From Tessaracoccus palaemonis (GTDB taxonomy: Bacteria > Actinomycetota > Actinomycetes > Propionibacteriales > Propionibacteriaceae), in the NCBI RefSeq assembly GCF_019316905.1, contig NZ_CP079216.1, positions 496,001 to 560,000 on the forward strand: a stretch of 64,000 nucleotides of DNA, read 5' to 3'. Positions 1-9,184 of this stretch are shown here, one piece after another. Within the stretch, counting starts at the first letter, position 1; the number at the start of each line of letters is the position of its first letter. The notes under the pieces are model-generated. The model had not been told where the DNA came from. It worked only from the letters and a program-made list of their open reading frames with translations, and did no database searches. The translations under genes were made by a program, and so were the position numbers.

Positions 1-1059
1 GCCCGCGCCCTGTCCTACAACTCCCGCATCCTCGTCATGGACGAGCCGACCGCGGCGCTCACCCTCGCCGAGACCGATGCCCTGTTCGGCATGATCCGTG
101 ACTTCGTCACGCCCGAGACCGGCCTGATCTACATCTCGCACCGCATGCCGGAGATCGAGGAGATCACCGACCGCGTCTCCGTGCTGCGCGACGGCCAGTA
201 CGTCGGCACCGTGACCACCAAGGAGGTCGAGATGCGCGAGATCATCTCGATGATGGTCGGCCGCGAGGTCTCCGGCGACGCCCGCCCCCGCACGCACGTC
301 ACCTCCGACGAGGTCGTCCTCAAGGTCGACGGGGTCAGCACCCGCAACCTGCTCGAGGATGTCAGCTTCGAGGTCCGCAAGGGCGAGGTCCTCGGCTTCG
401 CCGGCCTGATGGGCGCCGGCCGCACCGAGGTCGCCCGCTGCGTCTTCGGCGCCGACCCCCGCACGTCGGGCGACATCCACATGCACGGCCGGAAGATCGC
501 CATCCACGGGGCGGCCGACGCCGTCCGCGCGGGCATCGGGTACCTCTCCGAGGACCGCAAGCAGTTCGGCCTCCTGCTCGACCAGGACATCAAGGCCAAC
601 ACCGCGATGGCCGCCATGAGCACCTTCAACAAGGCCGGCTACATCCTCGACGCGAAGATCCGCGAGGTCGGCGAGGAGTACAGCAAGCGGCTGCGCGTGA
701 AGACGCCGAGCGTCAACCAGATCATCGGCAAGCTGTCCGGCGGCAACCAGCAGAAGGTCGTCATCGCCAAGTGGCTGGTCCGCGACTGCGACGTGCTGAT
801 CTTCGACGAGCCCACCCGCGGCATCGACGTCGGCGCCAAGGAGGAGATCTACGACCTGATCGAGTCGCTGTCCGCGCAGGGCAAGGCGATCATCGTCATC
901 AGCTCCGAGCTGCCCGAGGTGCTGCGCCTGTCCCACCGCATCGCCGTCATGGCCCAGGGCCGCATCACCGGCTTCCTCGACAACGAGGATGCCACCCAGG
1001 AAAACATCATGGAGCTCGCCACCGTCGGCAAGTCCCAGTCGAAAGGAAACGCAGCGTGA
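1..1059 (+). CDS. Sugar ABC transporter ATP-binding protein, RbsA-like (5' truncated by window edge)
   Basis: This is the C-terminal 352 residues of a tandem-ATPase sugar importer subunit that would energise the permease and binding protein encoded next. The reading frame is open from the first base, so the start lies outside the window. The visible part begins at Walker B of the first nucleotide-binding domain (LVMDEPTAAL), followed by its H-loop (ISHRM). The second domain has the degenerate Walker A typical of this family (GLMGAGRTE), the signature LSGGNQQKV and Walker B LIFDEPTRGID. RbsA proteins are about 500 residues, so roughly 150 are missing. The stop overlaps the permease GTG start (GTGA), which implies translational coupling. 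The fucose genes downstream suggest L-fucose or a related deoxy sugar as substrate; that assignment is inference. Confidence 0.93.
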   Translation, partial: ARALSYNSRILVMDEPTAALTLAETDALFGMIRDFVTPETGLIYISHRMPEIEEITDRVSVLRDGQYVGTVTTKEVEMREIISMMVGREVSGDARPRTHVTSDEVVLKVDGVSTRNLLEDVSFEVRKGEVLGFAGLMGAGRTEVARCVFGADPRTSGDIHMHGRKIAIHGAADAVRAGIGYLSEDRKQFGLLLDQDIKANTAMAAMSTFNKAGYILDAKIREVGEEYSKRLRVKTPSVNQIIGKLSGGNQQKVVIAKWLVRDCDVLIFDEPTRGIDVGAKEEIYDLIESLSAQGKAIIVISSELPEVLRLSHRIAVMAQGRITGFLDNEDATQENIMELATVGKSQSKGNAA

Positions 1060-2054
1060 GCACCGCAGCCGCCGCCCCGACCGCAGCCCCGTCCAAGGCC
1101 GGTCAGATCCTGAGATCCTCGCTCCAGCAGCTGTTCGTCTTCGCAGCGCTGATCGTGGTGTTCGTGTTCTTCATGATCTTCGCGAACAACTTCGGCCCGG
1201 GCATCATCCCTGACATCCTGCTCCAGGCCGCCGCCATCGGCACCATGGCACTGGGCGCGACGTTCATCATCGCCACCGGCGGCATCGACCTGTCGGTCGG
1301 CACGGGCATGACCTTCTGTGCCGTGATGGCGGGCGTGTTCATGTCAAGCGCCTTCATGAACCTTCCGCTCGGCATCGGCCTGCTGCTGACCATCCTGGTC
1401 GGCATCGCCATCGGCCTTGTCAACGGCTTCCTGATCGCCTACCTCGACATCCCGCCGTTCATCGCGACGCTGGCCATGATGATGGTCACCCGCGGCCTGT
1501 CGCTGATCATCTCCAAGTCGTCGTCGATCAAGATCGAGAACCCCGACTACTCGGCCATCTCGAACGGGCGCATCCTGCCGTTCCTGTCGAACGCGGCGCT
1601 GATCTTCGTCGTCCTCGGCATCGTGGCGGCGTTCCTGCTCGGCAAGACGCTGCTCGGCCGCTACGCCCTGGCGATCGGCTCCAACGAGGAGGCCACGCGC
1701 CTGTCCGGCATCAACGTGCGCCTGTGGAAGATGCTCGTCTACGTCACCGCCGGCATCTTCACAGCGCTCGGCGCCATCCTCTACTCCGGTCGGTTCGGCT
1801 TCGTGCAGCCCGCGGAGGGCCTCGGCATGGAGCTGCAGGTCATCGCGGCCGTCGTCATCGGCGGCACGTCGCTGTCGGGCGGCCGCGCCAACATCGTCGG
1901 CACCATGATGGGCGCCCTGCTCATGATGACGCTCACCGTCGGCCTCCAGATGATGGGCATCCCCAACCAGTGGCAGCTCGTCGTCACCGGCGTCATCGTC
2001 CTCCTGGCGGTCTACGCCGACATCCTGCGCCGCAAGCGCTCCACGGCCGTCTAG
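1056..2054 (+). CDS. Sugar ABC transporter permease, RbsC-like
   Basis: A membrane permease of 332 residues of the ribose/xylose/galactose importer family (BPD_transp_2). The GTG at 1056 is chosen because it overlaps the upstream stop (GTGA) and follows a GAAAGGAAA ribosome-binding site; the open frame upstream of it is only a shadow of the ATPase gene. The protein has about eight to ten hydrophobic segments, starting with one at residues about 25-50, and the family motif GGTSLSGGRANIVGT near the C-terminal third. It would form the inner-membrane channel with the ATPase before it and the binding protein after it. Length and hydrophobicity pattern are normal for RbsC. Confidence 0.93.
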   Translation: MSTAAAAPTAAPSKAGQILRSSLQQLFVFAALIVVFVFFMIFANNFGPGIIPDILLQAAAIGTMALGATFIIATGGIDLSVGTGMTFCAVMAGVFMSSAFMNLPLGIGLLLTILVGIAIGLVNGFLIAYLDIPPFIATLAMMMVTRGLSLIISKSSSIKIENPDYSAISNGRILPFLSNAALIFVVLGIVAAFLLGKTLLGRYALAIGSNEEATRLSGINVRLWKMLVYVTAGIFTALGAILYSGRFGFVQPAEGLGMELQVIAAVVIGGTSLSGGRANIVGTMMGALLMMTLTVGLQMMGIPNQWQLVVTGVIVLLAVYADILRRKRSTAV

Positions 2055-2130
2055 GCCCCCTCGAGTCAGATTCTCACCAACCCATACCCGCCGGGAGGAT
2101 CCACCTCCCGGAACAGAAAGGAAACCCGCC

Positions 2131-3186
2131 ATGCGCATGCTGCGTACCGCACTGGCACTGTCGTCAGTGCTCGCCCTGGGCCTGACGGCCTGCTCCACCT
2201 CGAGTTCGACGACGACGTCGGCGCCGGCCACCGGCACCGAGACCTCCGCCGCCGCGACGGAGTCCGCCTCCTCCGCGCCGGTGAACACCGATGACCTGAC
2301 CGCCGACATCACCAAGGGCGATGGCACCAAGACCATCTACCTGGTCTCCAAGGGCTTCCAGCACCGCTTCTGGCAGGCCGTCAAGGAGGGCGCGGAGCAG
2401 GCAGGTGAGGAGTTCGGCTACAAGGTCGAGTTCGTCGGTCCCGAGAACGAGCAGGCCGTCACCCAGCAGCTCGACCAGCTGACCACCGCCCTCCAGCAGA
2501 AGCCGGCCGCGATCGGCTTCGCCGCTCTGGACTCCGGCGCGGCCAGCTCCGTCCTCGACCAGATCAAGGCCGCCGACATCCCCGTCATCGCCTTCGACTC
2601 CGGCGTCGACTCCGACATCCCGCTGACCACCGTGTCGACCGACAACACCGCCGCCGCCGCGGCCGCCGCCGAGCACATGAGCGAGCTCATCGGTGGCAAG
2701 GGCACCGTCGGCCTGGTCTGCCACGACCAGACGTCGCGCACCGGCCAGGAGCGTTGCCAGGGCTTCCAGGACTGGATGAAGACCAACGCGCCCGACATCA
2801 CGCTGCTGGAGCCGCAGTACGCCGGTGAGGTCGGCCTGGCCGCCAACACGGCCAAGGCCATGATCACCGCCAACCCGGACATGGTCGGCATCTACGGCAC
2901 CAACGAGGCCGCTGCCATCGGCGCACTGCAGGGCACCACCGAGTCCGGCAAGGACCTCACCGTCGTCGGCTTCGACTCCGGCAAGGCCCAGCTCGACGCG
3001 ATCCGCAACGGCGAGCAGGCCGGCGCCATCACGCAGTCCCCGGTCAAGATGGGCTACCTCACCGTGGTCGCCGCCATCCGCGCCATCGACGGCCTCGAGG
3101 TGCCCGCGACGATCGACTCCGGCTTCGCCTGGTACGACAAGTCCAACATCGACGATCCCGACATCGCCGCCAACCTCTACGAGTGA
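2131..3186 (+). CDS. Sugar-binding lipoprotein of the ABC transporter (RbsB-like)
   Basis: A 351-residue extracellular solute-binding protein. The N-terminus is a lipoprotein signal peptide with lipobox LTAC (Cys about residue 24), followed by a low-complexity Ser/Thr/Ala linker to about residue 55. The rest is a type I periplasmic-binding fold (Peripla_BP_4) with the usual VGPENEQAVTQQ region in the first lobe and VVGFDSG in the second. The ATG follows AGAAAGGAAAC. It is third in the ATPase-permease-binding protein order and directly precedes fucI, so L-fucose or a similar 6-deoxy sugar is the expected ligand. Family alone does not fix the ligand. Confidence 0.92.
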   Translation: MRMLRTALALSSVLALGLTACSTSSSTTTSAPATGTETSAAATESASSAPVNTDDLTADITKGDGTKTIYLVSKGFQHRFWQAVKEGAEQAGEEFGYKVEFVGPENEQAVTQQLDQLTTALQQKPAAIGFAALDSGAASSVLDQIKAADIPVIAFDSGVDSDIPLTTVSTDNTAAAAAAAEHMSELIGGKGTVGLVCHDQTSRTGQERCQGFQDWMKTNAPDITLLEPQYAGEVGLAANTAKAMITANPDMVGIYGTNEAAAIGALQGTTESGKDLTVVGFDSGKAQLDAIRNGEQAGAITQSPVKMGYLTVVAAIRAIDGLEVPATIDSGFAWYDKSNIDDPDIAANLYE

Positions 3187-3315
3187 CCTCCTGCTGGGTC
3201 CTGCCCAGCGGGAATCCGGGTGGCCGTCCCAGCGGCGGCCACCCGGTACCCATCGACATTCCCCGGCCCGCCTGCCAAGGGCCGGAACCCAGCACGACCA
3301 GAGAAGGTGTCATCC

Positions 3316-5079
3316 GTGACCAACTACCCGAAGATCGGCATCCGCCCCATCATCGATGGGCGTCGTCGAGGAGTCCGTGAGAGCCTCGAGGACCAGACGA
3401 TGAACATGGCCAGGCGCGTCGCCGCGCTGTACGAGGCCGAACTGCGGTACCCGGACGGCACCCCCGTCCAGGTCGTGATCGCCGACTCGACCATCGGCGG
3501 CGTCGCGGAGGCCCAGGCCACCGCGACCAAGTTCCGCCTCGAGGGCGTCGGCCTGACCCTGAGCGTCACCCCCTGCTGGTGCTACGGCACCGAGACCATC
3601 GACATGGACCGCACCATGCCGCACGCGATCTGGGGCTTCAACGGCTCCGAGCGGCCCGGCGCCGTCTACCTGGCCGCCGCCCTGGCCGGCCACGCGCAGC
3701 TCGGCATCCCCGCCTTCGGCATCTACGGCGAGCACGTCCAGGACGCCGACGACGAGACCATCCCCGACGAGGTCCGTTCCCGCCTGCTCGACTACGCCAC
3801 CGCCGGCCTCGCCGTCGCCCAGATGCGCGGCCGTTCCTACCTCGCCATGGGCGGGGTCTCCATGGGCATCGCCGGCTCCGTCGTCAAGGACGACTTCTGG
3901 AGCAAGTACCTCGGCATGCGCAACGAGTACATCGACATGAGCGAGTTCGACCGCCGCGTCCGCGAGAACATCTTCGACCCGGAGGAGTTCGACAAGGCAT
4001 ACGCCTGGATCCGCGAGAACTTCACGCAGGGCGAGGACTTCAACCCCGACGCGCTGAAGATGAGCGACAAGCACGAGGACTGGTGGATCTACTGCACCAA
4101 GATGACGCTCATCGCCCGTGACCTGATGGTCGGCAACCCGCGTCTCGCGGAGCTGGGCTTCGGCGAGGAGGCCGGGGGCCACGGCGCGATCGCCGCGGGC
4201 TTCCAGGGCCAGCGCCAGTGGACCGACGGCATGCCCAACGGCGACGTGATGGAGACCATCCTGAACACGCAGTTCGACTGGAACGGCCCCCGCCCGGCCT
4301 ACGTCATGGCCACCGAGAACGACGCCCTGAACGGCGCCTCCATGCTGTTCAACCACCTCCTGACGAACCAGGCGCAGCTGTTCAGCGACGTCCGCACGTT
4401 CTGGAGCCCCGAGGCCGTCGAACGCGTCACCGGGCACAAGCTCACCGGTCGCGCGTCGGGCGGCATCATCGACCTGCGCAACTCCGGCTCCACGACCCTC
4501 GACGGCACCTTCGCCGCCACGCAGGACGGCGAGCACGTCATCAAGGACTGGTGGGACCTCACCGAGGCCGACACGCAGGCCATGCTGGACGCCACCACCT
4601 TCCACCCGGCCAACGTCGAGTACTTCCGAGGCGGCGGCTTCTCCACGCACTTCCGCTCGGCCGGCGAGGTGCCCGTGACGATGTGCCGCATCAACCTGGT
4701 CGACGGGCTCGGCCCGGTCATCCAGATCGCGGAGGGCTGGACCGTCGAGCTGCCCGACGAGGTCGCCACGACCATCGAGGTCCGCACCGACCGCGCCTGG
4801 CCGACCACCTGGTTCGTGCCGAACCTGACGGGCGAGGGCGCGTTCACCAGCGTCTATGAGGTGATGAACCAGTGGGGCGCCAACCACGGCGCCATCGCGT
4901 ACGGCCACATCGGCGCCAAGCTGATCACGCTCGCCGCGATGCTCCGCATCCCGGTGAACATGCACAACGTGCCCGACGAGCAGGTGTTCCGCCCGAAGGC
5001 CTGGTCCGCGTTCGGCACGCGCGACCTCGAGGGCGCCGACTTCCGCGCCTGCGACGCCTACGGCCCGCTCTACGGCTGA
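3316..5079 (+). CDS. fucI: L-fucose isomerase
   Basis: Converts L-fucose to L-fuculose (also D-arabinose to D-ribulose) in the cytoplasm, using Mn2+. The 587-residue product is collinear with E. coli FucI (591 residues): N-terminal [50 protein letters not shown] and [12 protein letters not shown]. The metal-binding Glu and Asp lie in VMETILN and ATENDALNG, and the conserved His in NWGANHG. The GTG at 3316 is chosen because it follows GAGAAGG by eight bases and begins the conserved PKIGIRP region; earlier in-frame starts add a non-homologous proline-rich stretch. It sits between the importer and an FGGY kinase. Confidence 0.97.
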   Translation: MTNYPKIGIRPIIDGRRRGVRESLEDQTMNMARRVAALYEAELRYPDGTPVQVVIADSTIGGVAEAQATATKFRLEGVGLTLSVTPCWCYGTETIDMDRTMPHAIWGFNGSERPGAVYLAAALAGHAQLGIPAFGIYGEHVQDADDETIPDEVRSRLLDYATAGLAVAQMRGRSYLAMGGVSMGIAGSVVKDDFWSKYLGMRNEYIDMSEFDRRVRENIFDPEEFDKAYAWIRENFTQGEDFNPDALKMSDKHEDWWIYCTKMTLIARDLMVGNPRLAELGFGEEAGGHGAIAAGFQGQRQWTDGMPNGDVMETILNTQFDWNGPRPAYVMATENDALNGASMLFNHLLTNQAQLFSDVRTFWSPEAVERVTGHKLTGRASGGIIDLRNSGSTTLDGTFAATQDGEHVIKDWWDLTEADTQAMLDATTFHPANVEYFRGGGFSTHFRSAGEVPVTMCRINLVDGLGPVIQIAEGWTVELPDEVATTIEVRTDRAWPTTWFVPNLTGEGAFTSVYEVMNQWGANHGAIAYGHIGAKLITLAAMLRIPVNMHNVPDEQVFRPKAWSAFGTRDLEGADFRACDAYGPLYG

Positions 5080-5153
5080 GTCACACCACAAACCGGGAGG
5101 GGCGGGCGTCCGCGCGCCCGCCCCTCCCCACCCCCAACCACCCAGGAGATCGC

Positions 5154-6566
5154 GTGCCCCCCGTCACCGCCCTCGCCGTCGACCTCGGCTCGTCGTCCGG
5201 GCGCATCGTCGCAGGAACGTTCGACGGCGCCACGATCACCGAGACCGAGGTCCACCGCTTCCCGCACCGGGCCACCCTCGTCGACGGGTACCTCTGCTGG
5301 GACCTCGACGCGATCTGGACCGAGATCGTCGCAGGATTGCGCGAGGCCGTCCAGCAGTTCCCGGGCGCGGTCAGCGTCTCCGTCGACACCTGGGGCGTCG
5401 ACTACGTTCCGCTCGACGCCGCCGACCTCCCCGTCACTCCCGGCCGCTGCTACCGCGACGAGCGCACCGTCCGCACGCACGATGCCTTCCGCTCCAGGTT
5501 GGATGACGAGGCCGCCTGGGCCGCGACCGGCATCGCACCGGCCACCATCAACACGGCCAACCAGCTGTTCGCCTTCCTCACGGAGGAGCCCGACGCCGCC
5601 GCCCGCACGGCCAGCGTCCTCCTGCTGCCCGACTACTTCACGTGGAAGCTGTCCGGTGTGAAGGGCTGGTCCCGCTCGCACGCCTCGAGCTCCGGCCTGT
5701 GCACGCCCGGAGTCCGTGACTTCTCCGACGACGTGCTCGGCGCACTGGGCATCCCGCGTGGCTGGTTCGGCGACGTCACCGCCGAGCTGGACGCCGTCGG
5801 TCCGTGCTCCGTCGACGGGCTGTCTGCTCTGACCGTCGTGCGCGCCGGCGCCCACGACACGGCCTGCGCCACGCACGCGCTGCTGCGCGACGTGACGCAG
5901 GAGTCATACTTCCTCAGCTGCGGGTCGTGGTCGGTGCTGGGAGTCCTGCGTGACGAGCCGTTGCTCAGCGCCCGCGCCCGCGAGATCGGCCTGACGAACG
6001 AGGCCACCGCCGACGGCGGGCTGCGGCCGCTGTTCAACATCACCGGGCTGTGGATCCTGCAGGAGTTGCAGCGCGAGTGGGCCGCCGAGGCCCGGGAGGC
6101 GGACATCGCCCGGCTGGTCGAGTTGGCCGCTGCCGCGCCGACGCTGGCCGCGCTGATCGATCCGGACGAGCCCCGTTTCGCGCAGGCGGGCGGGATGCTT
6201 GCCCGGATCGGTGAGGCGCTGGACGAGCAGGGCATCGACGTCGCGACGCTGACGCAGGGGGCGGTCGTCCGCCTGGTGCTGGAGTCGCTCGCGGAGCGCT
6301 ACGCCCGCGGGCTCGCCGAGCTGGCGGAGCTCACCGGCGCTCCCGCCCGTCAGCTGAACCTGATGGGCGGCGGGTCCCGGAACGCCCTGCTGTGCCAGCT
6401 GACCGCCGACCGGACGGGCGTGCCGGTGATCGCGGGGCCCGTCGAGGCATCCGCGCTGGGGTCGCTGATCGCGCAGCTCGAGGTGCTCGGCCATCTTGAC
6501 CCTGCCGACCGCAACGCGGTCATCGCGGCCACCGCCCGCACCGTCGAGTATCGGCCGCGGGCATGA
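5154..6566 (+). CDS. FGGY-family carbohydrate kinase, rhamnulokinase-like; probable L-fuculokinase
   Basis: A 470-residue sugar kinase. The N-terminal ATPase-fold motif is AVDLGSSSGRIVAG; the probable catalytic Asp is in SVDTWGVDYVPLD; the C-terminal nucleotide-binding motif is NLMGGGSRNALLCQLTAD. These sequences match rhamnulokinase (RhaB) better than E. coli FucK, but the immediate neighbour is fucI, so phosphorylation of L-fuculose at O1 is the likeliest role. The GTG at 5154 is preceded by CAGGAGA and begins the FGGY fold; upstream in-frame codons lie inside fucI in another frame. No class II fuculose-1-phosphate aldolase gene is visible, so the pathway is incomplete within the window. 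Confidence 0.88.
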   Translation: MPPVTALAVDLGSSSGRIVAGTFDGATITETEVHRFPHRATLVDGYLCWDLDAIWTEIVAGLREAVQQFPGAVSVSVDTWGVDYVPLDAADLPVTPGRCYRDERTVRTHDAFRSRLDDEAAWAATGIAPATINTANQLFAFLTEEPDAAARTASVLLLPDYFTWKLSGVKGWSRSHASSSGLCTPGVRDFSDDVLGALGIPRGWFGDVTAELDAVGPCSVDGLSALTVVRAGAHDTACATHALLRDVTQESYFLSCGSWSVLGVLRDEPLLSARAREIGLTNEATADGGLRPLFNITGLWILQELQREWAAEAREADIARLVELAAAAPTLAALIDPDEPRFAQAGGMLARIGEALDEQGIDVATLTQGAVVRLVLESLAERYARGLAELAELTGAPARQLNLMGGGSRNALLCQLTADRTGVPVIAGPVEASALGSLIAQLEVLGHLDPADRNAVIAATARTVEYRPRA

Positions 6567-6615
6567 GCGCGGAGATCCTCCGCGGGGTCGCCTCCGTCGG
6601 CCCGGTCGCGGCCCC

Positions 6616-6621
6616 TAGGGT
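6616..6621 (+). promoter_or_regulatory. -10 hexamer TAGGGT for a leaderless LacI-family gene
   Basis: TAGGGT ends six bases before the ATG at 6628. Actinobacterial sigma-A promoters use TANNNT about 7 bases before the transcription start, so the mRNA would start at or near the A of the ATG. There is no ribosome-binding site in between. Confidence 0.6.
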
Positions 6622-6627
6622 GCAGGC

Positions 6628-7614
6628 ATGACCCCCGAATCCAGACGCGTGAACCTGCGCGACATCGCGGAGGACTCAGGCGTGTCCATCCAGACCGTGT
6701 CCCGCGTCGTGCGCGGGATCAACGTCGTCGCGGAGGAGACCCGCGTCCGGGTGATGGCCAGCGTCGAGCGCCTCGGGTACCGCCCGAACCTGGCGGCCCG
6801 CTCGCTGTCGGCGCACCGCACCGGCCAGGTCATCGTGCTGGTGGCCGTTCCTCTGCTCTACGGGCACGCCACCACGTTCGTCGAGGTCTGCCAGGAGCTG
6901 GCCGAGCTGCAGCTGCATGCCGTGGCCAGCATCGCGCCGCCGCGCGAGGGCGTCGTCCCGGACCTGCAGGACCTCATCCCCGTCACGGCCGACGGGGTCA
7001 TCATCCTGGGCGGTAGGACGGAGCCGTCGCCCTGGGTGGTGGACGTCGCCGCGCGGATGCCCACGGTCCTCATCGGACGCGTGCACTCGCTGCCACCACA
7101 CTCCGCCGGGGTCTCGCTCGATCACAGGGCCGGCGCCATCTCCGCAGTCAGGCACCTGATCGACCGCGGCGCCCGCCGGATCGTCCACGTGGCCGGGCCG
7201 CAGGACTGGATTGACGCCTACGAGCGGCTGGCCGGATACCACGAGGCCATCGCCGAGGCCGACCTCGAGCCGGTCGTGCTCCACGCCGGCTCCTGGGACG
7301 CCGCGGACGCCGGTCCGCTGATGGGGCAGCTGCCCGAGGGCACCGACGCGGTCTTCGCGGCCAACGACCAGCTCGCACTCGGCGCCATGACGGCGCTGCA
7401 GAAGCGCGGGCTGAGCGTGCCCGGAGACGTCCGCGTCGTCGGCTTCGACGACATGGCGGGCGTCGGGTTCCTGAATCCGGGCCTCACCACGGTCCGGCAG
7501 GACTTCCGTGCCATCGGACGTCTCGCGGTGCAGTCTCTGCACCGGCTGCTCACGGCCGACGAGGTCGGGGCGATCCGCGTCGACGCCGACCTGATCGTCC
7601 GGGAGTCGACCTGA
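6628..7614 (+). CDS. LacI-family transcriptional regulator of the fucose locus
   Basis: A 328-residue repressor-type regulator. Residues about 8-60 form the LacI helix-turn-helix (LRDIAEDSGVSIQTVSRVV, then the hinge-proximal RPNLAARSL); the remainder is a periplasmic-binding-protein-like effector domain ending in the usual VVGFDDM and TTVRQDF motifs. It lies between the kinase and fucU on the same strand with its own leaderless promoter, so it is probably the local regulator responding to a fucose-derived effector. The effector and its operators are not visible; the operon promoter is left of the window. Confidence 0.9.
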   Translation: MTPESRRVNLRDIAEDSGVSIQTVSRVVRGINVVAEETRVRVMASVERLGYRPNLAARSLSAHRTGQVIVLVAVPLLYGHATTFVEVCQELAELQLHAVASIAPPREGVVPDLQDLIPVTADGVIILGGRTEPSPWVVDVAARMPTVLIGRVHSLPPHSAGVSLDHRAGAISAVRHLIDRGARRIVHVAGPQDWIDAYERLAGYHEAIAEADLEPVVLHAGSWDAADAGPLMGQLPEGTDAVFAANDQLALGAMTALQKRGLSVPGDVRVVGFDDMAGVGFLNPGLTTVRQDFRAIGRLAVQSLHRLLTADEVGAIRVDADLIVREST

Positions 7615-7656
7615 GCCGCCGAACTCATCGGCACATATCCATCTGAGAGGAACACC

Positions 7657-8100
7657 ATGCTGTACGGACCCATGCTCCACCCCCAGCTGATCGGGGCGCT
7701 CGCACGCGCGGGCCACGGTGGCAAGATCCTGATCACCGACGGGAACTACCCGGGTGTCAGCGGCGCGAACCCGGCCGCCGAGCGGATCTGGCTCAACCTC
7801 GCGCCCGGCCTGCTGACCGTGTCGCAGGTCCTCGACGTCGTCAAGCAGACGATCCCGATCGAACAGCTGGGGCTCATGGTCCCCGCGGCCGACGCGAAGG
7901 GCATCGAGCTGCCGGAGTCGATCCCGGCCCACGACGAGTACCGCGCAGCCCTGCCCGGCGTCGAGGTGGCCATGATCCCGCGCTGGGACTTCTACGACGC
8001 GGCCAAGACGAGCGACGTGTCGGTCGTCGTCATCACCGCCGACCAGCGCCTCTACGCCAACGTCCTCCTCACCGTCGGAGTCCGCGCCCCTGGCGAGTGA
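7657..8100 (+). CDS. fucU: L-fucose mutarotase / RbsD-FucU family protein
   Basis: A 147-residue protein of the RbsD/FucU mutarotase family, which interconverts the alpha and beta anomers of L-fucose before isomerisation. Diagnostic features are the N-terminal LHPQLIGALARAGHGGKI and the following ITDGNYPG, and the C-terminal WDFYDAAKTSDVSVVVITAD. The ATG at 7657 follows GAGAGGAACACC. Its position after fucI, the kinase and the LacI gene favours FucU over ribose-specific RbsD. It is the last gene of the locus; the downstream gap to the convergent LysE gene is filled by repeats. Confidence 0.9.
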   Translation: MLYGPMLHPQLIGALARAGHGGKILITDGNYPGVSGANPAAERIWLNLAPGLLTVSQVLDVVKQTIPIEQLGLMVPAADAKGIELPESIPAHDEYRAALPGVEVAMIPRWDFYDAAKTSDVSVVVITADQRLYANVLLTVGVRAPGE

Positions 8101-8108
8101 CGGAGCCC

Positions 8109-8131
8109 GGTTCCCTGAGCTTGTCGAGAGG
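8109..8131. repeat. R1 short palindromic repeat
   Basis: One copy of the REP-like family whose core is TTCCCTGAGCTTGTCGA (reverse TCGACAAGCTCAGGGAA). It lies directly after fucU and eight bases before an R2 palindrome. Confidence 0.75.
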
Positions 8132-8140
8132 TCCCTCGGT

Positions 8141-8217
8141 GCGCATAACTGTGGGCAGGTCCGGAGCACCCGGCTTATATCCGGGTGCTTCGGTTCTGGC
8201 CACAGTTGTGTACGGGG
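8141..8217. repeat. R2 palindromic element, copy A
   Basis: Imperfect palindrome of about 77 bp. The outer arms are ATAACTGTGGGCAG and CTGGCCACAGTTGTG; the inner arms GCACCCGG and CCGGGTGC are a perfect 8-bp pair around CTTATAT. It lies between the convergent fucU and LysE genes. The same design recurs at 10101, 16688 and 30819. Confidence 0.8.
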
Positions 8218-8308
8218 TGGCAGGGTGCCGAGGCTGGGAGTTGTGGGAGCGAGGACGACGGGGAGTGCCGGTGGCTGACGGGTGGGGAGGCCTGTTCGGT
8301 CAACGGGC

Positions 8309-8363
8309 ACTTCGACAGGCTCAGCACAGCCCTGTCGAAGGGCTTCGAGCTTGTCGAGAGGGG
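8309..8363. repeat. R1 repeats, two adjacent copies
   Basis: TTCGACAGGCTCAGCAC, CCTGTCGAAGGGC and TTCGAGCTTGTCGAGAGG follow one another, forming a nested inverted repeat. As at 16564-16681, the R1 block runs straight into an R2-type palindrome. Confidence 0.7.
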
Positions 8364-8370
8364 CCCCTAT

Positions 8371-8456
8371 CGTGCACAACAATGCCCATTTCAGGCCGGC
8401 TGTACCTATATCGCAGCGGATCCGACATAGGCATTCTTGTGGCTCTTGTGCACGGG
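8371..8456. repeat. Diverged R2-like palindrome
   Basis: GTGCACAA (8372-8379) is mirrored by TTGTGCAC (8446-8453), and AATGCC by GGCATT, over a span of about 86 bp. Size, position after R1 repeats and the GTGCAC/TTGTG ends resemble R2, but the central part differs. The remaining gap 8218-8308 shows no gene or clear signal. Confidence 0.5.
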
Positions 8457-8470
8457 TCCCCGGACGCAGT

Positions 8471-9076
8471 TCACCGCTGGCCGGAGAGCGAGACGACCAT
8501 CGCGCCGCCGAAGATGCAGAGGAAGCAGCCGGCGGCCCGGGTGAGCCAGGGAAGGAAGCGCTCCATCCGCAGCAGGGTGATTCGGGACCCGAGCATGAAG
8601 GCGACGAAGACGTCCCAGGTCAGGACGACGGCGACCATCCACGCGCCGTACAGGGGGAGAGGGGCGTCGGCGCCGAGTGCAGCGCCGAGGCTTACATAGA
8701 AGAGCGCATTCTTCGGGTTGAGCAGCCCCGACGACAGCCCGACGGCCACGTTCCTCAGCCAGCCAGTGCTCGCGAGAGGCGCATCGTCGCGGAGGTCGAT
8801 GCGCGCGTCGGACCTCAGGAAGGCGACGCCCACCGAGATCAGGAAGAGCCCGCCTACGAGCTGGATCACGTCGTGGACGATGGGACTGGACACGAACGAC
8901 AGGCCGGCGAACGCGGCGCAGATGAGGATGCCGTTCGCCGTCGCGATTCCCAGGCAGGTGCCGGTGGCGCTCCGCCACCCGTGTGTCATCGAGGTGCGGG
9001 CGATGAGGAGGAAGTCGACCCCCGGAATCAACAGGGCCAGGAAATGGGCGACGGCGACGGCGGCAAACTGCTCCAT
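8471..9076 (-). CDS. LysE/RhtB family amino-acid exporter
   Basis: A 201-residue integral membrane protein of the LysE/RhtB superfamily, which exports amino acids or small metabolites. The N-terminus has the family pattern AHFLALLIPGVDFLLI and then AFLRSDARID in the middle loop; about six hydrophobic segments are present and the length is typical (about 200). The ATG at 9076 is preferred because GAAGGAAGCC immediately precedes it; an ATG 24 bases earlier lacks such a site. It lies about 100 bp downstream of an AraC-family gene on the same strand, a common regulator-exporter pairing. Substrate unknown. Confidence 0.88.
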   Translation of the reverse strand: MEQFAAVAVAHFLALLIPGVDFLLIARTSMTHGWRSATGTCLGIATANGILICAAFAGLSFVSSPIVHDVIQLVGGLFLISVGVAFLRSDARIDLRDDAPLASTGWLRNVAVGLSSGLLNPKNALFYVSLGAALGADAPLPLYGAWMVAVVLTWDVFVAFMLGSRITLLRMERFLPWLTRAAGCFLCIFGGAMVVSLSGQR

Positions 9077-9148
9077 GGCTTCCTTCGGGTGTGAGGGCAT
9101 GACCCGCACATCATCGAAGGATCGAAGCGTTGCGTCTTGTACGTTCTT

Positions 9149-9184
9149 GCCGTCAGCGCCGTCAGCGCCGTCAGGGCCGTCAGC
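9149..9184. repeat. Four tandem 9-bp units GCCGTCAGC
   Basis: Four units in register (third unit ends GG) lie at the 3' end of the AraC gene; the AraC stop codon falls within the last unit. Each unit carries TGA on the minus strand, so extra stops follow the true one. Confidence 0.7.

Noticed and set aside
771-1055. Upstream extension of the permease to 771
   Set aside because: It overlaps the ATPase C-terminus in another frame; the GTG at 1056 has a ribosome-binding site and GTGA coupling.
3310-5091. Very long open frame antisense to fucI, and similar ones antisense to the E1 gene (35400-38024) and other genes
   Set aside because: High-GC codon bias leaves antisense frames open; translations are Gly/Ala/Val/Asp/Arg-rich with no domain motif and the sense strand encodes clear enzymes.
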